The notes: generated by a model from the sequence alone, not told the origin. Shown: positions 9,540 to 18,703, counted from the first letter of the stretch. The stretch is 64,000 nt of DNA from Neptunicoccus cionae (GCF_014643735.1 NZ_BMKA01000002.1:1089441-1153440), one strand, 5' to 3'. A program made the numbers and translations.

Positions 9540-10901
9540 TCAACTCTGTCCGGTCAGAACTGCCATTGGGGCGGTAAAGCACCACAACAGACCGTCCGCC
9601 GCAAACTCGCGCTGCGTTTCACCTGATGTGGTAGTTTCCAGCAAAAGGCCTGTCACTTGCGACCCGAACCCAGATCCAGTGGGTGGCGTGACGGGGGGAC
9701 CGCCGGTTTCATGCCAACACATTTTCAGATCAGGTTTTTCACCGCTGGTGATTTCCCATGACAGCTCTACCCTGCCGCTTTCTTGCGAGAGCGCGCCGTA
9801 TTTCGCAGCATTCGTCACCAGTTCGAAAATCGCCATACCCACCGCCTGCGAGACAGATTCGTCCAGATGCACAGTTGGACCGGAGAGGCTGGTCTGGGTG
9901 TCAGCTACGTCGACAAGATGGGTAAACTGGGCCCGCGCCAGCTCTTCAAGATCTACATAAACGCTGCCGCTATTAAGTAGAATATCCTGATTGGACGCCA
10001 GACTCCGCAGCCGGTTGGAAAAGATCGGGAGAAAAGCTTCCCCGTGATAGCGCCTGCCGGTCTGGCGGGCGATCACTTCGACGATGGTCAGCAGATTTTT
10101 CGAACGGTGATTGATTTCGTGAAGCAGGGTTTGGATTTTCTTTTCGGATTCTTTGCGCACCGTGATGTCACTGTACATGGTGACAAATCCGGTATGGGTC
10201 CGGTTTTCATCCCGAATGGCAGCAAAGCTGCGTTCTACGTTAATTTTCTGGCCGTTCTTGTGCAGCCTGAAGGACTCACTGCGCAAAACTTCCCCCGCTA
10301 TGACATCTGGAATACGCGCATCAAGGGCCGGCAATTCTTCGGCTGGCAGCAAAAGCTGATTGAACCGTTGGCCCAGTACTTCTTCTCTGGTGTAGCCGAA
10401 CAAACGCTCTGCGGCGGGGTTCCAGGCGTGGATTTTAAAGTCCTTATCAGACGATACAATCGCATGGGGTGAGGATTCCACGAGACTTCTGAACTCGTCG
10501 CTGTCCCGCCTCCGGTCCACCAGTTCCCGTTCAAAGGCTTGGCGTTGCTCGTTCTTGAAGATGCAGAAGTAGGCTTCGCTCAACTCGCCGTCTGTGCGAA
10601 CTGCACGCGCATTGACATAGACGCCGAAACGGGTGCCATCCGGTCTTTCCAAATCCAGCGATATTTCCGTGAACTCGCCTTCCAGCAAAAGGAGTGGGCG
10701 CAAATGGGTTTCAAAAAAAATGCGGCTTGCCCGTGTCAGGATGTCCACGACGCGGGTTTCCCCGTCGAGCGACACCTTATCCCGTTCCAACCAGGACCGC
10801 AGGGTTGCGTTCGTTGTGGTGATCACCCCGTCGCCGTTTATTACCATAAGACCACCGGGCCAGAGGTCCAGATCGGTGGGGGGGCGGATATTGTGGATCA
10901 T
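9540..10901 (-). CDS. PAS-PAS sensor histidine kinase (HWE/HisKA_2 group), partner of an RsbQ-like hydrolase
   Basis: A soluble 453-residue sensor kinase with no membrane segment. A first PAS-like domain covers about residues 10-120 and a second, clearer PAS about 133-250 (HAWNPAAERLFGYTREEVLG, then YSDITVRKESEKK). The phospho-acceptor is His 265 in HRSKNLL, and the ATPase domain has the N-box ELVTNAAKYGAL and the W-x-E motif as CWHETGG. W-x-E is a mark of HWE kinases, but the histidine that normally precedes ELVTN is Phe here. The start overlaps the hydrolase stop by four bases (ATGA), so both products should be made together. No response regulator gene is adjacent, so its target lies elsewhere. 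HWE kinases in alphaproteobacteria often act in light, redox or general stress signalling. Confidence 0.85.
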   Translation of the reverse strand: MIHNIRPPTDLDLWPGGLMVINGDGVITTTNATLRSWLERDKVSLDGETRVVDILTRASRIFFETHLRPLLLLEGEFTEISLDLERPDGTRFGVYVNARAVRTDGELSEAYFCIFKNEQRQAFERELVDRRRDSDEFRSLVESSPHAIVSSDKDFKIHAWNPAAERLFGYTREEVLGQRFNQLLLPAEELPALDARIPDVIAGEVLRSESFRLHKNGQKINVERSFAAIRDENRTHTGFVTMYSDITVRKESEKKIQTLLHEINHRSKNLLTIVEVIARQTGRRYHGEAFLPIFSNRLRSLASNQDILLNSGSVYVDLEELARAQFTHLVDVADTQTSLSGPTVHLDESVSQAVGMAIFELVTNAAKYGALSQESGRVELSWEITSGEKPDLKMCWHETGGPPVTPPTGSGFGSQVTGLLLETTTSGETQREFAADGLLWCFTAPMAVLTGQS

Positions 10902-11704
10902 TGCGCTGCGGTTGGCTGCAAAAAGGCCGAGATTGCGCGGGTGGTTTGGGCTGGAAAGCTCATGTGGGGGCAGTGGCCTGTCGCATCCAGCAGGACCTGT
11001 TCGCCCCGTTGCAGGTTTTCCTCAAGCCATGCACGCACCGTGTCTGGCACAAGGATGTCATCGCTGCACTGAAGCACCAGTGTGGGCTGCGCGACTTGCT
11101 TCACATCCTCACGGTGATCAGTCAAGAAGGTCACTTTGGCAAAGTGTTTCGCAATGTCGGGATCGGTCTGGCAAAAGCTCTCGGTAAGTTCTGCGCCCAG
11201 ATCGGGACGATCGGGCGTACCCATGATCGCAGGGGCCATATCGCTGGCCCAACCCAAATAATTGACCTCTAGTATGTCAAGCAGCCCAAGCAGGTCGCTT
11301 TCCTCAAACCCGCCGGAATAATCGCCGTCATTCATGTAGCTCGGGGAGGGGCAGATCATGACATTCTTTGCGATCAGATCGCGGCGGCGGTTTGCAGCCA
11401 AAGCGACAGTCATCGCGCTGACCGAGTGGCCGACTGCAATCACATCGCTTAGTTCGAGTTCGTCAAGAATATCTATCAAATCGTCCGCATGACCGTCTAG
11501 CGTGGCATATCGCGCGCGGTCGTAGTGCTCAATTGCAGACTGTCCATAGCCCATCAGATCGTAGGTGATGACTTTGAAACGGGACTCAAACGTGGGGGCC
11601 ATCTTGCGCCACATGCCGCTGTCACATCCATAACCGTGAAGAAAGATGATTGCGCTCTCGCCGGTGCCGGTCACTTTAACGGCGCAACGCTCAACTTTTG
11701 ACAT
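10898..11704 (-). CDS. RsbQ/KAI2/D14-like alpha/beta hydrolase coupled to a PAS kinase
   Basis: A 268-residue alpha/beta hydrolase closely resembling Bacillus RsbQ (269 residues) in length and motif order: FLHGYGCDSGMW, YDLMGYGQS, nucleophile Ser 94 in VGHSVSA, SPSYMNDGDYSGGFEE, the acid Asp 215/216 in LQCSDDI, and catalytic His 244 in ATGHCPHMS. RsbQ is required for the PAS-bearing phosphatase RsbP to sense energy stress, and plant homologues D14 and KAI2 are hormone receptors. Here the four-base overlap with the downstream PAS kinase argues that it generates or perceives a small ligand for that kinase. Start ATG 11704 has GGGAG five to six bases upstream; an in-frame upstream extension lacks homology. 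The ligand is unknown. Confidence 0.88.
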   Translation of the reverse strand: MSKVERCAVKVTGTGESAIIFLHGYGCDSGMWRKMAPTFESRFKVITYDLMGYGQSAIEHYDRARYATLDGHADDLIDILDELELSDVIAVGHSVSAMTVALAANRRRDLIAKNVMICPSPSYMNDGDYSGGFEESDLLGLLDILEVNYLGWASDMAPAIMGTPDRPDLGAELTESFCQTDPDIAKHFAKVTFLTDHREDVKQVAQPTLVLQCSDDILVPDTVRAWLEENLQRGEQVLLDATGHCPHMSFPAQTTRAISAFLQPTAAQ

Positions 11705-11945
11705 CTCACTCTCCCTTATTGGTCGTACAATTGATAAGTGATCGCATTTGGTCCCACCAGTCCGGTTGCATCTGACGACACAGGTCCACAATTGTTAAGC
11801 CTTCCCAATGCTCATCTTCCGATTGTGGGTGGCCAAGAGCGGTTTTCCGCCCGAATCTTTACCAGATTAGAAAAAAACTGTTGTGAATTTCAAGAATTAA
11901 CCTTGGCTCACGGTTTGTTGAAACGATACGGCGCGCTTCGCGTAA

Positions 11946-12815
11946 TCACCGGTTCAGAAGTTCCCAGAATTCAAGCGCTGGCCCGCGCAAGCTGTCCGGT
12001 TCCTGTTTGATCTTGCGCAACTCCCGCTGGCTTGGTGATTGTGCGGGCACGAAGAACTCTACCCCGTCGGGTTGGTTGCGCACAGCGTCGAAAGGCAGAA
12101 TGCTGGCGCCGAAACCGCGTCTGACAAAGGACAGAATGGCGGTGGTGTTGCGTGCTTCCAGTACACTGGCCACGCGCAGCGCCTCAACCGTTGGATCGTT
12201 TACCAGATCACACAACGGGTTAGAGATTAGCGGCTCAAGTTGCAGCAAGTCCCAGCCGGAGGCCCCTTGCGTGTCGGAATGGGCCCGATGGATGGCGCCG
12301 TCTTCGGCACAAACAATCCCAAGATCATCTGATAGGATACGAACGCCCTCTAACGGATCGCCGGGCCTTGCAGAGACAATACCGATGTCGGCCTCGTCGC
12401 GGTGCAGTCGCGCGCGCACAGCGGCACTGTCCACATCGCTGATTTCAATGCGTACTTGGGGTCGCATTTTTCGAAAGGCGTCGATCACATCTGGCAGCAG
12501 CGCCACGGTGGCTGAAGGCACGGCAGCAATGCGAACGATACCCGCGGTGGACAAGGCGTGCCGCCGGATCGCATCAACACTGTTGTCAAAGGCTTCGGTG
12601 GCGCGCCGGGCCTCGTCCAGCACCAGTTGGCCAAGGGGGGTCAGACGGCTTTTGCGGTCGGTTTCAAACAGGGGGGCGCCGACCTCTTGTTCGAACTGGG
12701 CCAGCATCATGGAAATGGCTGATGGCGTGCGGCCCAGCACGGCTGAGGCACCGGATAAAGTGCCTTGCGCGGCGACAGTTGCAAACGTGCGGAGCATCTC
12801 AAGTTTTACTGACAT
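11946..12815 (-). CDS. LysR-family regulator of the adjacent catabolic cluster
   Basis: A 289-residue LysR regulator. The N-terminal winged helix-turn-helix covers about residues 3-62 (FATVAAQGTLSGASAVLGRT, then AISMMLAQFEQEVGAPLFE), and the effector-binding domain follows from about 90. It is divergent from the aldehyde dehydrogenase gene with 90 bases between starts. That gap holds two copies of TTCA-N7-TGAA, a T-N11-A LysR box; the first overlaps its own start codon, which suggests autorepression. AGGAAAATTGA before ATG 12815 supplies the ribosome site. By position it should activate the cluster at 12906-19804 in response to that pathway's substrate or an intermediate. Confidence 0.9.
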   Translation of the reverse strand: MSVKLEMLRTFATVAAQGTLSGASAVLGRTPSAISMMLAQFEQEVGAPLFETDRKSRLTPLGQLVLDEARRATEAFDNSVDAIRRHALSTAGIVRIAAVPSATVALLPDVIDAFRKMRPQVRIEISDVDSAAVRARLHRDEADIGIVSARPGDPLEGVRILSDDLGIVCAEDGAIHRAHSDTQGASGWDLLQLEPLISNPLCDLVNDPTVEALRVASVLEARNTTAILSFVRRGFGASILPFDAVRNQPDGVEFFVPAQSPSQRELRKIKQEPDSLRGPALEFWELLNR

Positions 12816-12829
12816 TCAATTTTCCTGAA
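12815..12829. promoter_or_regulatory. LysR box copy 1 (TTCA-N7-TGAA)
   Basis: TTCAATTTTCCTGAA is a dyad with four-base arms that satisfies the T-N11-A rule for LysR operators. It overlaps the lysR start codon at 12813-12815, and its centre is 30 bases from the centre of copy 2, about three helical turns, so two dimers could bind on one face. Confidence 0.6.
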
Positions 12830-12844
12830 AGCAACTTCAATTTA

Positions 12845-12859
12845 TTCATAGTGACTGAA
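12845..12859. promoter_or_regulatory. LysR box copy 2 (TTCA-N7-TGAA)
   Basis: TTCATAGTGACTGAA repeats the same dyad as copy 1 with a different spacer sequence. It lies 46 bases upstream of the aldehyde dehydrogenase start, where an activation half-site next to the promoter would be expected. Confidence 0.6.
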
Positions 12860-12905
12860 ATCCCCCTGTGGGTCTAGACCAGAGCCAAGCAAATAGGAGA
12901 TTGTC

Positions 12906-14357
12906 ATGACTGATCGTACGCAACTTTATATTGATGGTTCCTGGACCGACGGGGCGAGCGAAATAGAAAACCGCAACCCTTCTGATACATCCGATTTGAT
13001 CGGCATGTATGCACAGGCGGATGCCGGACAGTTGGACGCAGCGCTTGCTGCGGCGCGTCGTGCCCAGCCCGCATGGTGGGTCGCTGGTATCCAGAAGCGT
13101 CATGATGTGCTGATGGCAATCGGTACAGAGCTGATGGCCCGCGCCGAAGAAATCGGCCGCATGTTGTCCCGCGAAGAAGGCAAACCGCTGGCTGAAGGCA
13201 AGGGCGAGGTTTACCGCGCCGGACAGTTCTTCACCTATTACGCCGCTGAATGCCTGCGCCAACATGGTGATCTGGCCGAAAGCGTGCGTCCCGGTATCGA
13301 AATCGACGTGCGCCGCGAAGCTGTCGGCGTGGTGGCGATCATTTCACCTTGGAATTTCCCAGTGGCAACGCCCGCATGGAAAATCGCCCCTGCGCTGGCA
13401 TTCGGCAATGCGGTTGTGTGGAAACCGGCCAATGTGACACCGGCCAGTGCCATAGCCCTTACCGAAATCATCGCCCGTCAGGACATCCCCAAAGGTCTGT
13501 TCAACCTTGTGGCCGGTCCGGGCCGCGATGTGGGCCAGCGTCTGGTGGAAGGCGGGCAGGTGGATGCGATCAGCTTCACCGGTTCGGTTCCCGTGGGCCG
13601 TGGCATTGCCGCTGCTGCTGTGCAGAATATGACCAAGGTTCAGATGGAAATGGGATCGAAGAATCCGCTGATCGTGATGGATGATGCGGACCTTGATCTT
13701 GCCGTGACCCATGCTGCGGGATCGGCCTTTGGCGGGACAGGGCAGAAATGCACTGCGGCCAGCCGCCTGATCGTTCACAGCAGCCTGCACGATGCGTTCG
13801 TTGAGAAACTGGTCGCAGCCGCAAAGGCACTGAAGGTCGGTCACGCGCTGGAAGACGGCACGCAAATCGGTCCTGTCGTCAGCGAAAGCCAGTTGAACCA
13901 GAACCTCGAATATATCGAAACCGGCAAGGGCGAAGGGGCAGAATTGCTCTGTGGTGGTGAGCGTCTGGAGATGGCGACGCAGGGCTACTATCAAGCGCCT
14001 GCGGTATTTGCCAACACCCGCAACGACATGCGGATCAACCGTGAAGAAATGTTCGGTCCAATTACCGCCGTGCAAAAGGTGGACAGCTACGAAGAGGCGC
14101 TGTCGGTTGCCAATGACAGCCAGTTCGGCCTGACCGCTGGTATCATGACAACTTCACTGGCCCGTGCCAGCCACTTCCGCGCCAACATGCGGGCGGGAAC
14201 CGTGATGGTGAACCTGCCAACAGCGGGCACCGATTACCACGTCCCCTTCGGCGGTCGTGGCGCGTCGAGCTTTGGTCCGCGCGAACAAGGCACCTATGCG
14301 GCCGAGTTCTACACCACTGTGAAAACGGCCTATGTTTCGGCCGGAGAGCCAGCATGA
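12906..14357 (+). CDS. NAD(P)-dependent aldehyde dehydrogenase (ketoglutarate/succinate semialdehyde dehydrogenase-like)
   Basis: Full-length aldehyde dehydrogenase, 483 residues. The cofactor-binding region has [19 protein letters not shown] and [11 protein letters not shown]; the general base Glu is in MEMGSKNP near residue 248 and the nucleophile Cys in [12 protein letters not shown] near 282. The GQKCTAxSR pattern resembles alpha-ketoglutarate semialdehyde dehydrogenases more than betaine aldehyde dehydrogenases. AGGAG precedes ATG 12906. It is the first gene of a LysR-controlled operon with an M19 homologue, a BCCT carrier, two conserved unknowns and RidA. The likely job is oxidation of a semialdehyde to a carboxylate late in catabolism of a zwitterionic nitrogen compound; the actual substrate is not known. 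Confidence 0.88.
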   Translation: MTDRTQLYIDGSWTDGASEIENRNPSDTSDLIGMYAQADAGQLDAALAAARRAQPAWWVAGIQKRHDVLMAIGTELMARAEEIGRMLSREEGKPLAEGKGEVYRAGQFFTYYAAECLRQHGDLAESVRPGIEIDVRREAVGVVAIISPWNFPVATPAWKIAPALAFGNAVVWKPANVTPASAIALTEIIARQDIPKGLFNLVAGPGRDVGQRLVEGGQVDAISFTGSVPVGRGIAAAAVQNMTKVQMEMGSKNPLIVMDDADLDLAVTHAAGSAFGGTGQKCTAASRLIVHSSLHDAFVEKLVAAAKALKVGHALEDGTQIGPVVSESQLNQNLEYIETGKGEGAELLCGGERLEMATQGYYQAPAVFANTRNDMRINREEMFGPITAVQKVDSYEEALSVANDSQFGLTAGIMTTSLARASHFRANMRAGTVMVNLPTAGTDYHVPFGGRGASSFGPREQGTYAAEFYTTVKTAYVSAGEPA

Positions 14358-15340
14358 CCTATCTGATCGACGGTCTGCAATATGCTAACTGGTCAGAGAA
14401 GATCTTTCGCGAGATGCGGGCAGGGGGCGTGGATGCTGTCCACGTCACCATCACCTATCACGAAACATTCCGCGAAACGGTTCTGGTAATAGAACAATGG
14501 AACCGCTGGTTTGAACAGTTCCCCGACCTGATCTTTCAGGGCCGCACCGCAGACGATGTGCGCCGCGCCCGTGAAACCGGCCGCACGGCAATCTTCTTCG
14601 GATCGCAAAATCCGTCCTGCATCGAAGATGACATCGGATTGGTTGAGGTGCTGCACACGCTCGGCCTGCGGTTTATGCAACTGACGTACAACAACCAATC
14701 GCTGCTGGCCTCTGGCTGTTATGAGGACGAGGACACCGGTCTGACCCGCATGGGGCGTCAGGTGGTGGCCGAGATGAACCGTGTCGGTCTGGTGGTGGAC
14801 ATGAGCCATTCGGGTGAGCGGTCGACCTTTGAGGCGATTGAACACTCGTCCCGACCCATCACCATCAGCCATGCAAATCCTGCAAGCTGGCACGCCGCCC
14901 TGCGCAACAAATCCGATGATCTGCTGCGCGCGCTGGGCGAAAGCGGCGGGTTTCTGGGGCTGTCGATCTATCCCCACCATCTGAAAGACGGTGGCCAATG
15001 TTCGCTGCAATCATGGTGCGATATGGCAGCGCTGGCGGTTGATCTGGTGGGCGCAGGGCAGGTCGGGATTGGCACGGATCTGTGTCAGGACCAGCCTGAC
15101 AGTATCGTTGAATGGATGCGGGTCGGACGCTGGACCAAGGCCATCGACTATGGCGAGGGCAGCGCGGATAACGCCGGTTTCCCGCCCATGCCTGTCTGGT
15201 TCCATGACAACCGCGATCTGGCAGGTATCCGCGCCGGTTTGCGGGCCGCAGGACTGGACGAGGCCACAACAGACGGGGTGATGGGCGACAGCTGGTACGC
15301 CTTTTTTGATACAAGCTTCGGGGTGCAATCCGTCCCTTAA
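14354..15340 (+). CDS. atypical M19 (membrane dipeptidase) family amidohydrolase
   Basis: A 328-residue member of the M19 renal dipeptidase family, lacking a signal peptide. The second-metal ligands are kept: His in VDMSHSG and His in ITISHANPAS, and the Asp in GIGTD. The first-metal site is not: where the family has DGHND near the N terminus this protein reads IDGLQYANW, and where it has the bridging Glu in IEGGH it reads GSQNPS. So the canonical two-zinc site cannot form as in the dipeptidases. It may bind one metal and hydrolyse a cyclic amide or lactam, or have another function. Its start overlaps the aldehyde dehydrogenase stop by four bases, linking it to the same pathway. Confidence 0.8.
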   Translation: MTYLIDGLQYANWSEKIFREMRAGGVDAVHVTITYHETFRETVLVIEQWNRWFEQFPDLIFQGRTADDVRRARETGRTAIFFGSQNPSCIEDDIGLVEVLHTLGLRFMQLTYNNQSLLASGCYEDEDTGLTRMGRQVVAEMNRVGLVVDMSHSGERSTFEAIEHSSRPITISHANPASWHAALRNKSDDLLRALGESGGFLGLSIYPHHLKDGGQCSLQSWCDMAALAVDLVGAGQVGIGTDLCQDQPDSIVEWMRVGRWTKAIDYGEGSADNAGFPPMPVWFHDNRDLAGIRAGLRAAGLDEATTDGVMGDSWYAFFDTSFGVQSVP

Positions 15341-15394
15341 GACAATTATTTCGCGGCCAGCAGGCCATGTGCAATCGCTTTGTGGAGGACTATG

Positions 15395-16960
15395 ATGAGC
15401 GATATAAACAGAACAACAGGCCAGCCAACCGGCCGGATAGACAAGGCGCTTTTCGCCATCACGGGAGGGTTCATCGCGCTGTTTTGCGCCTATGCTTTCT
15501 TTAATATCGACGGGCTGTCCGCGCTGGTAGACAGCAGCTTTGCCTTCTCGGCCAAGTATTTCGGGCTCTACTGGCAGATCCTTCTTCTGGCGACCTTTCT
15601 GATCGGTCTGGTGCTTTGCGTGTTGCCAGGATCAAAGACGGTCATGGGTGGTTTGACCCTGCCGGAGTTCAGCAGCTTTAGCTGGGGGTCCATGATCATG
15701 TGTACCCTGCTTGCAGGTGGCGGCGTGTTCTGGGCTGCCGGTGAGCCGATTGCCCATTTCCTGTCCACACCGCCCCTGTTTGGCGATCTGAGCGGTGACA
15801 CAGAGGCCCGCGCCAACGTAGCGCTCGCCCAGAGCTTTCTGCACTGGGGCTTTCTGGCTTGGGCGATCCTCGGGTCGCTGACCACTGTGATGCTGATGCA
15901 TTACCACTATGACAAAGGTCTGCCGCTGGCACCGCGTACCCTGCTGTACCCAGTCTTTAAAGAGCGTGCCTTGCATGGCCCAATCGGCCTGATTGCCGAT
16001 GCGTCCTGTGTGATTGCGGTTGTGGCGGGCACAGTCGGGCCGATCGGGTTTCTGGGGCTGCAACTGTCCTACGGCCTGAACGAGCTGACCGGCATTCCGG
16101 ATAATTTCGCCACCCAATCCATCGCCATTCTGTCACTGGTTGCGATCTATACGGTCTCTGCGATCACGGGGTTGGCCAAGGGCATCAGACTGTTGTCGCA
16201 GATTAACGTGATCCTTGCTGTATTCCTGTTGGCATTCATGCTGATTGCTGGCCCGACCACAGAGATTTTCGCCGGTTTCTTTGGCGGTATGCAGGTCTAT
16301 GTGACCCATTTCTTTGATCTGACCTTGTATCGCGGTGATGCCGGACTGTTCGGGGATGCGGGCTGGCTTGGCTGGTGGACTGTGTTTTTCTGGGGCTGGT
16401 TCATGGGATATGGTCCGCTGATGGCGATTTTTATTGCCCGTATCAGCCGCGGTCGCTCTATCCGTCAAATCATCCTGACCCTGTCAGTCATGGCGCCGCT
16501 GATCACGAACTTTTGGTTCACAATCATCGGCGGCTCCGGCATCTTCTTTGAGATCGCAGAACCTGGTGTCATCTCCGGCCCGTTTGAAGGCTTCAACCTG
16601 CCTGCCGGACTGTTGGCGATTACCCAAGCGATGCCAATGGGAATGATCCTGTCGGTTCTGTTTCTGGTGCTAACCATGTGTTTCGTGGCTACGACCAGCG
16701 ACTCCATGAGCTATGTGATCTCGACCACTATGTCAGACGGGGAGCCGTCCAGCGCGATGCGGGCCTTTTGGGGGCTGGCGATGGGCGTGATGGCACTGAT
16801 CCTGATCTCGACAGGGTCGGGGGGTATCGGCAAGCTGCAAAGTTTCATTGTTGTAACGGCTGTGCCTGTGTCCCTTCTGCTGCTACCGTCATTGTGGGAC
16901 GCGCTGCGGATCACGTGGATGCTGGGGCGCAAAACGAAGGCCGCCGCCGCGCAAGCTTAG
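15395..16960 (+). CDS. BCCT-family transporter for a betaine-like solute
   Basis: A 521-residue carrier with twelve predicted membrane helices in the betaine/choline/carnitine transporter family. Family features include FSWGSMIMCTLLAGGGVFWA and FIARISRGRSIRQ. The usual tryptophan-box motif with WISWAPF is replaced by GWFMGYGPL, so the substrate is probably not glycine betaine itself. I choose ATG 15395 because GGAGG at 15384-15388 is then six bases upstream, against three bases for ATG 15392. It lacks the long C-terminal tail of osmosensing members such as BetP, which fits a nutrient importer. The gene follows the M19 homologue in the same orientation after 54 bases. Confidence 0.88.
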   Translation: MSDINRTTGQPTGRIDKALFAITGGFIALFCAYAFFNIDGLSALVDSSFAFSAKYFGLYWQILLLATFLIGLVLCVLPGSKTVMGGLTLPEFSSFSWGSMIMCTLLAGGGVFWAAGEPIAHFLSTPPLFGDLSGDTEARANVALAQSFLHWGFLAWAILGSLTTVMLMHYHYDKGLPLAPRTLLYPVFKERALHGPIGLIADASCVIAVVAGTVGPIGFLGLQLSYGLNELTGIPDNFATQSIAILSLVAIYTVSAITGLAKGIRLLSQINVILAVFLLAFMLIAGPTTEIFAGFFGGMQVYVTHFFDLTLYRGDAGLFGDAGWLGWWTVFFWGWFMGYGPLMAIFIARISRGRSIRQIILTLSVMAPLITNFWFTIIGGSGIFFEIAEPGVISGPFEGFNLPAGLLAITQAMPMGMILSVLFLVLTMCFVATTSDSMSYVISTTMSDGEPSSAMRAFWGLAMGVMALILISTGSGGIGKLQSFIVVTAVPVSLLLLPSLWDALRITWMLGRKTKAAAAQA

Positions 16961-17026
16961 ACTAAATGGTATGGCGCAGGCACGCGCCATACCCTCACCG
17001 AATTTGTGACGTAGGGGGGAAACACG

Positions 17027-18703
17027 ATGTCAGTTATTACACCGATGAACACACCGGACGTGGCCCGCTTCATGCGCCCTGCCGCAGAAGTGATGCGTCT
17101 GGCGCGGATGGGATGTGGCCACCCGACACGGTTGTCTTTCCTGCGCGTGATGCTGCGTCGCCTGAAATGCGCTGACTGGCAGATCGACCGTCCGGTCTGG
17201 AATGTGGATGCCAAAGGCGTTGGCCACGGCGTTTACCGCGTCCGCAGCGCAGATCGCAGCTACAGCCTTGTGGCGTTCGCCCATGACCTGCCGCCCGAAA
17301 TGCGGTCGGACAGGGTGATCGCCACCGCTTGGGATGCAACCTTCGCCCTGTTTGACGGAGAGCCAAGCGCGGAAGATATTGCACGGCTGGCTGAAAATGT
17401 CCCCTATCAGGAAGCCGGTCGCGTCACGTCAAAAGAGCTGACGCTCGCCCGCGCCAACCGTTCCGTGCGTCTGTTTAACCATGTGGTTGAGGCACTTTCA
17501 GAAGGTCTCCAGCCCGATCCGGCGGAAATCCGATCCGTGGGCTATCTGATGCGCACAACCGCAGTCTATGGTTCTGGAAAATTCGGCGCATCTGATCGGA
17601 GTTATATCGCAGAGCGCCCCGAACTCGCAGCGCCGTTTCAGGTAGAGATGCTGACCGTTTGGCTGATCCGCGCCTTCACGGTGGATATCGTCGAACACAT
17701 TGCGGCTGCAAAAGGCGGGGCGCAGGCGGTGAAACTTGCGCAGGAAACCCGCCGTAGCCTTGGTGTGGGAAACTCCACCGGGCTTGGTATGGCCCCGTTT
17801 ATCGTGCGCCATCCCGTGCTGCTGAACAACTGGATGATGGCCCGCGAAGAAGCACTGGCGCGGGTGCGGGCGCAGGGAATTGCTGACCCGCAGGCGGTTC
17901 ACGGGCTGACCAGCGCACTGCACTGCGCAATAGAAAATGCCAAAATATGGCAGTCCGAACACCCCGTGCAAAAGGGCAAACTGGAAGAATTGCGCCGCGA
18001 TCTGGGCGTGCTGGAAGACGGTCTCGGGACTTGGGACTGGTCGGTAGAACTGCCTTGGAATGCACTCTGGTTGTGGGGGGCTGCGACGCTCGGCCTTGAA
18101 GGGCAAGAGGCACTTTTGTCTTTGATGCTCGAACCCCATGGCGCATTGATCGACGATCTGGCGAACCACATGGGTGCGGATGAAGCGGCAAGTTTTCATA
18201 TCAACGGCGCCATGTCGGTAGCCAAGCTGCGCGATATTATCGAAACCGATTACGGCTGGGCGCTCAAGATCGACTTTACCACCCCTGAAAACGTGGCGCG
18301 GTTCTGGTATGTCTCCGAAGAAAAACTTGAACCCCGACTGGGCGAACGCGCCACTGAAGAAGGCGCAACACTGGAACAACCGTTGTGTATCGCCCGATTG
18401 ATTTCCGAACTTTATGACACGGTCAAAAATTACGACGCAGCCAAACCGGTGGCAGCTTTGTTGTTGTCCCATCCGGACCATCGCTATGCCGTCCGGCGCG
18501 CCCAGATTGCGCTATCCCATCCTTATGCAGAGGTGCAGGACAACCTGATCGCAGCCGATATGCTGCCAATTGACCTGCTGCGCTGCAAGCTGGCGTTTTT
18601 CGGGGCGAGCCAGTTCGATCCCCGGTCTGACAGATGGGTGCGGATCAACCTGTTTGCGGGCGCCCCTTTCCCCGACGAAATCAAAGAGGAGGCCAGCGCA
18701 TGA
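17027..18703 (+). CDS. conserved protein of unknown function (558 aa) in the BCCT/RidA cluster
   Basis: I do not recognise a characterised family. The protein has no signal peptide and no membrane helix. It is rich in Ala, Arg and Trp, with a helix-dominated C-terminal half. Conserved-looking patches include CGHPTRLSFLRVML near residue 30, YRVRSADRSYSLVAF near 70, YGSGKFGASDRSYI near 185 and a His/Asn-rich IVRHPVLLNNWMM near 265. AGGGGGGAAACACG gives a strong ribosome site for ATG 17027. Its stop overlaps the DUF3726 start by four bases, so the two are probably subunits or consecutive enzymes. Placement between a betaine-type carrier and RidA suggests an enzyme acting on the imported compound; that is inference. 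Confidence 0.8.
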   Translation: MSVITPMNTPDVARFMRPAAEVMRLARMGCGHPTRLSFLRVMLRRLKCADWQIDRPVWNVDAKGVGHGVYRVRSADRSYSLVAFAHDLPPEMRSDRVIATAWDATFALFDGEPSAEDIARLAENVPYQEAGRVTSKELTLARANRSVRLFNHVVEALSEGLQPDPAEIRSVGYLMRTTAVYGSGKFGASDRSYIAERPELAAPFQVEMLTVWLIRAFTVDIVEHIAAAKGGAQAVKLAQETRRSLGVGNSTGLGMAPFIVRHPVLLNNWMMAREEALARVRAQGIADPQAVHGLTSALHCAIENAKIWQSEHPVQKGKLEELRRDLGVLEDGLGTWDWSVELPWNALWLWGAATLGLEGQEALLSLMLEPHGALIDDLANHMGADEAASFHINGAMSVAKLRDIIETDYGWALKIDFTTPENVARFWYVSEEKLEPRLGERATEEGATLEQPLCIARLISELYDTVKNYDAAKPVAALLLSHPDHRYAVRRAQIALSHPYAEVQDNLIAADMLPIDLLRCKLAFFGASQFDPRSDRWVRINLFAGAPFPDEIKEEASA

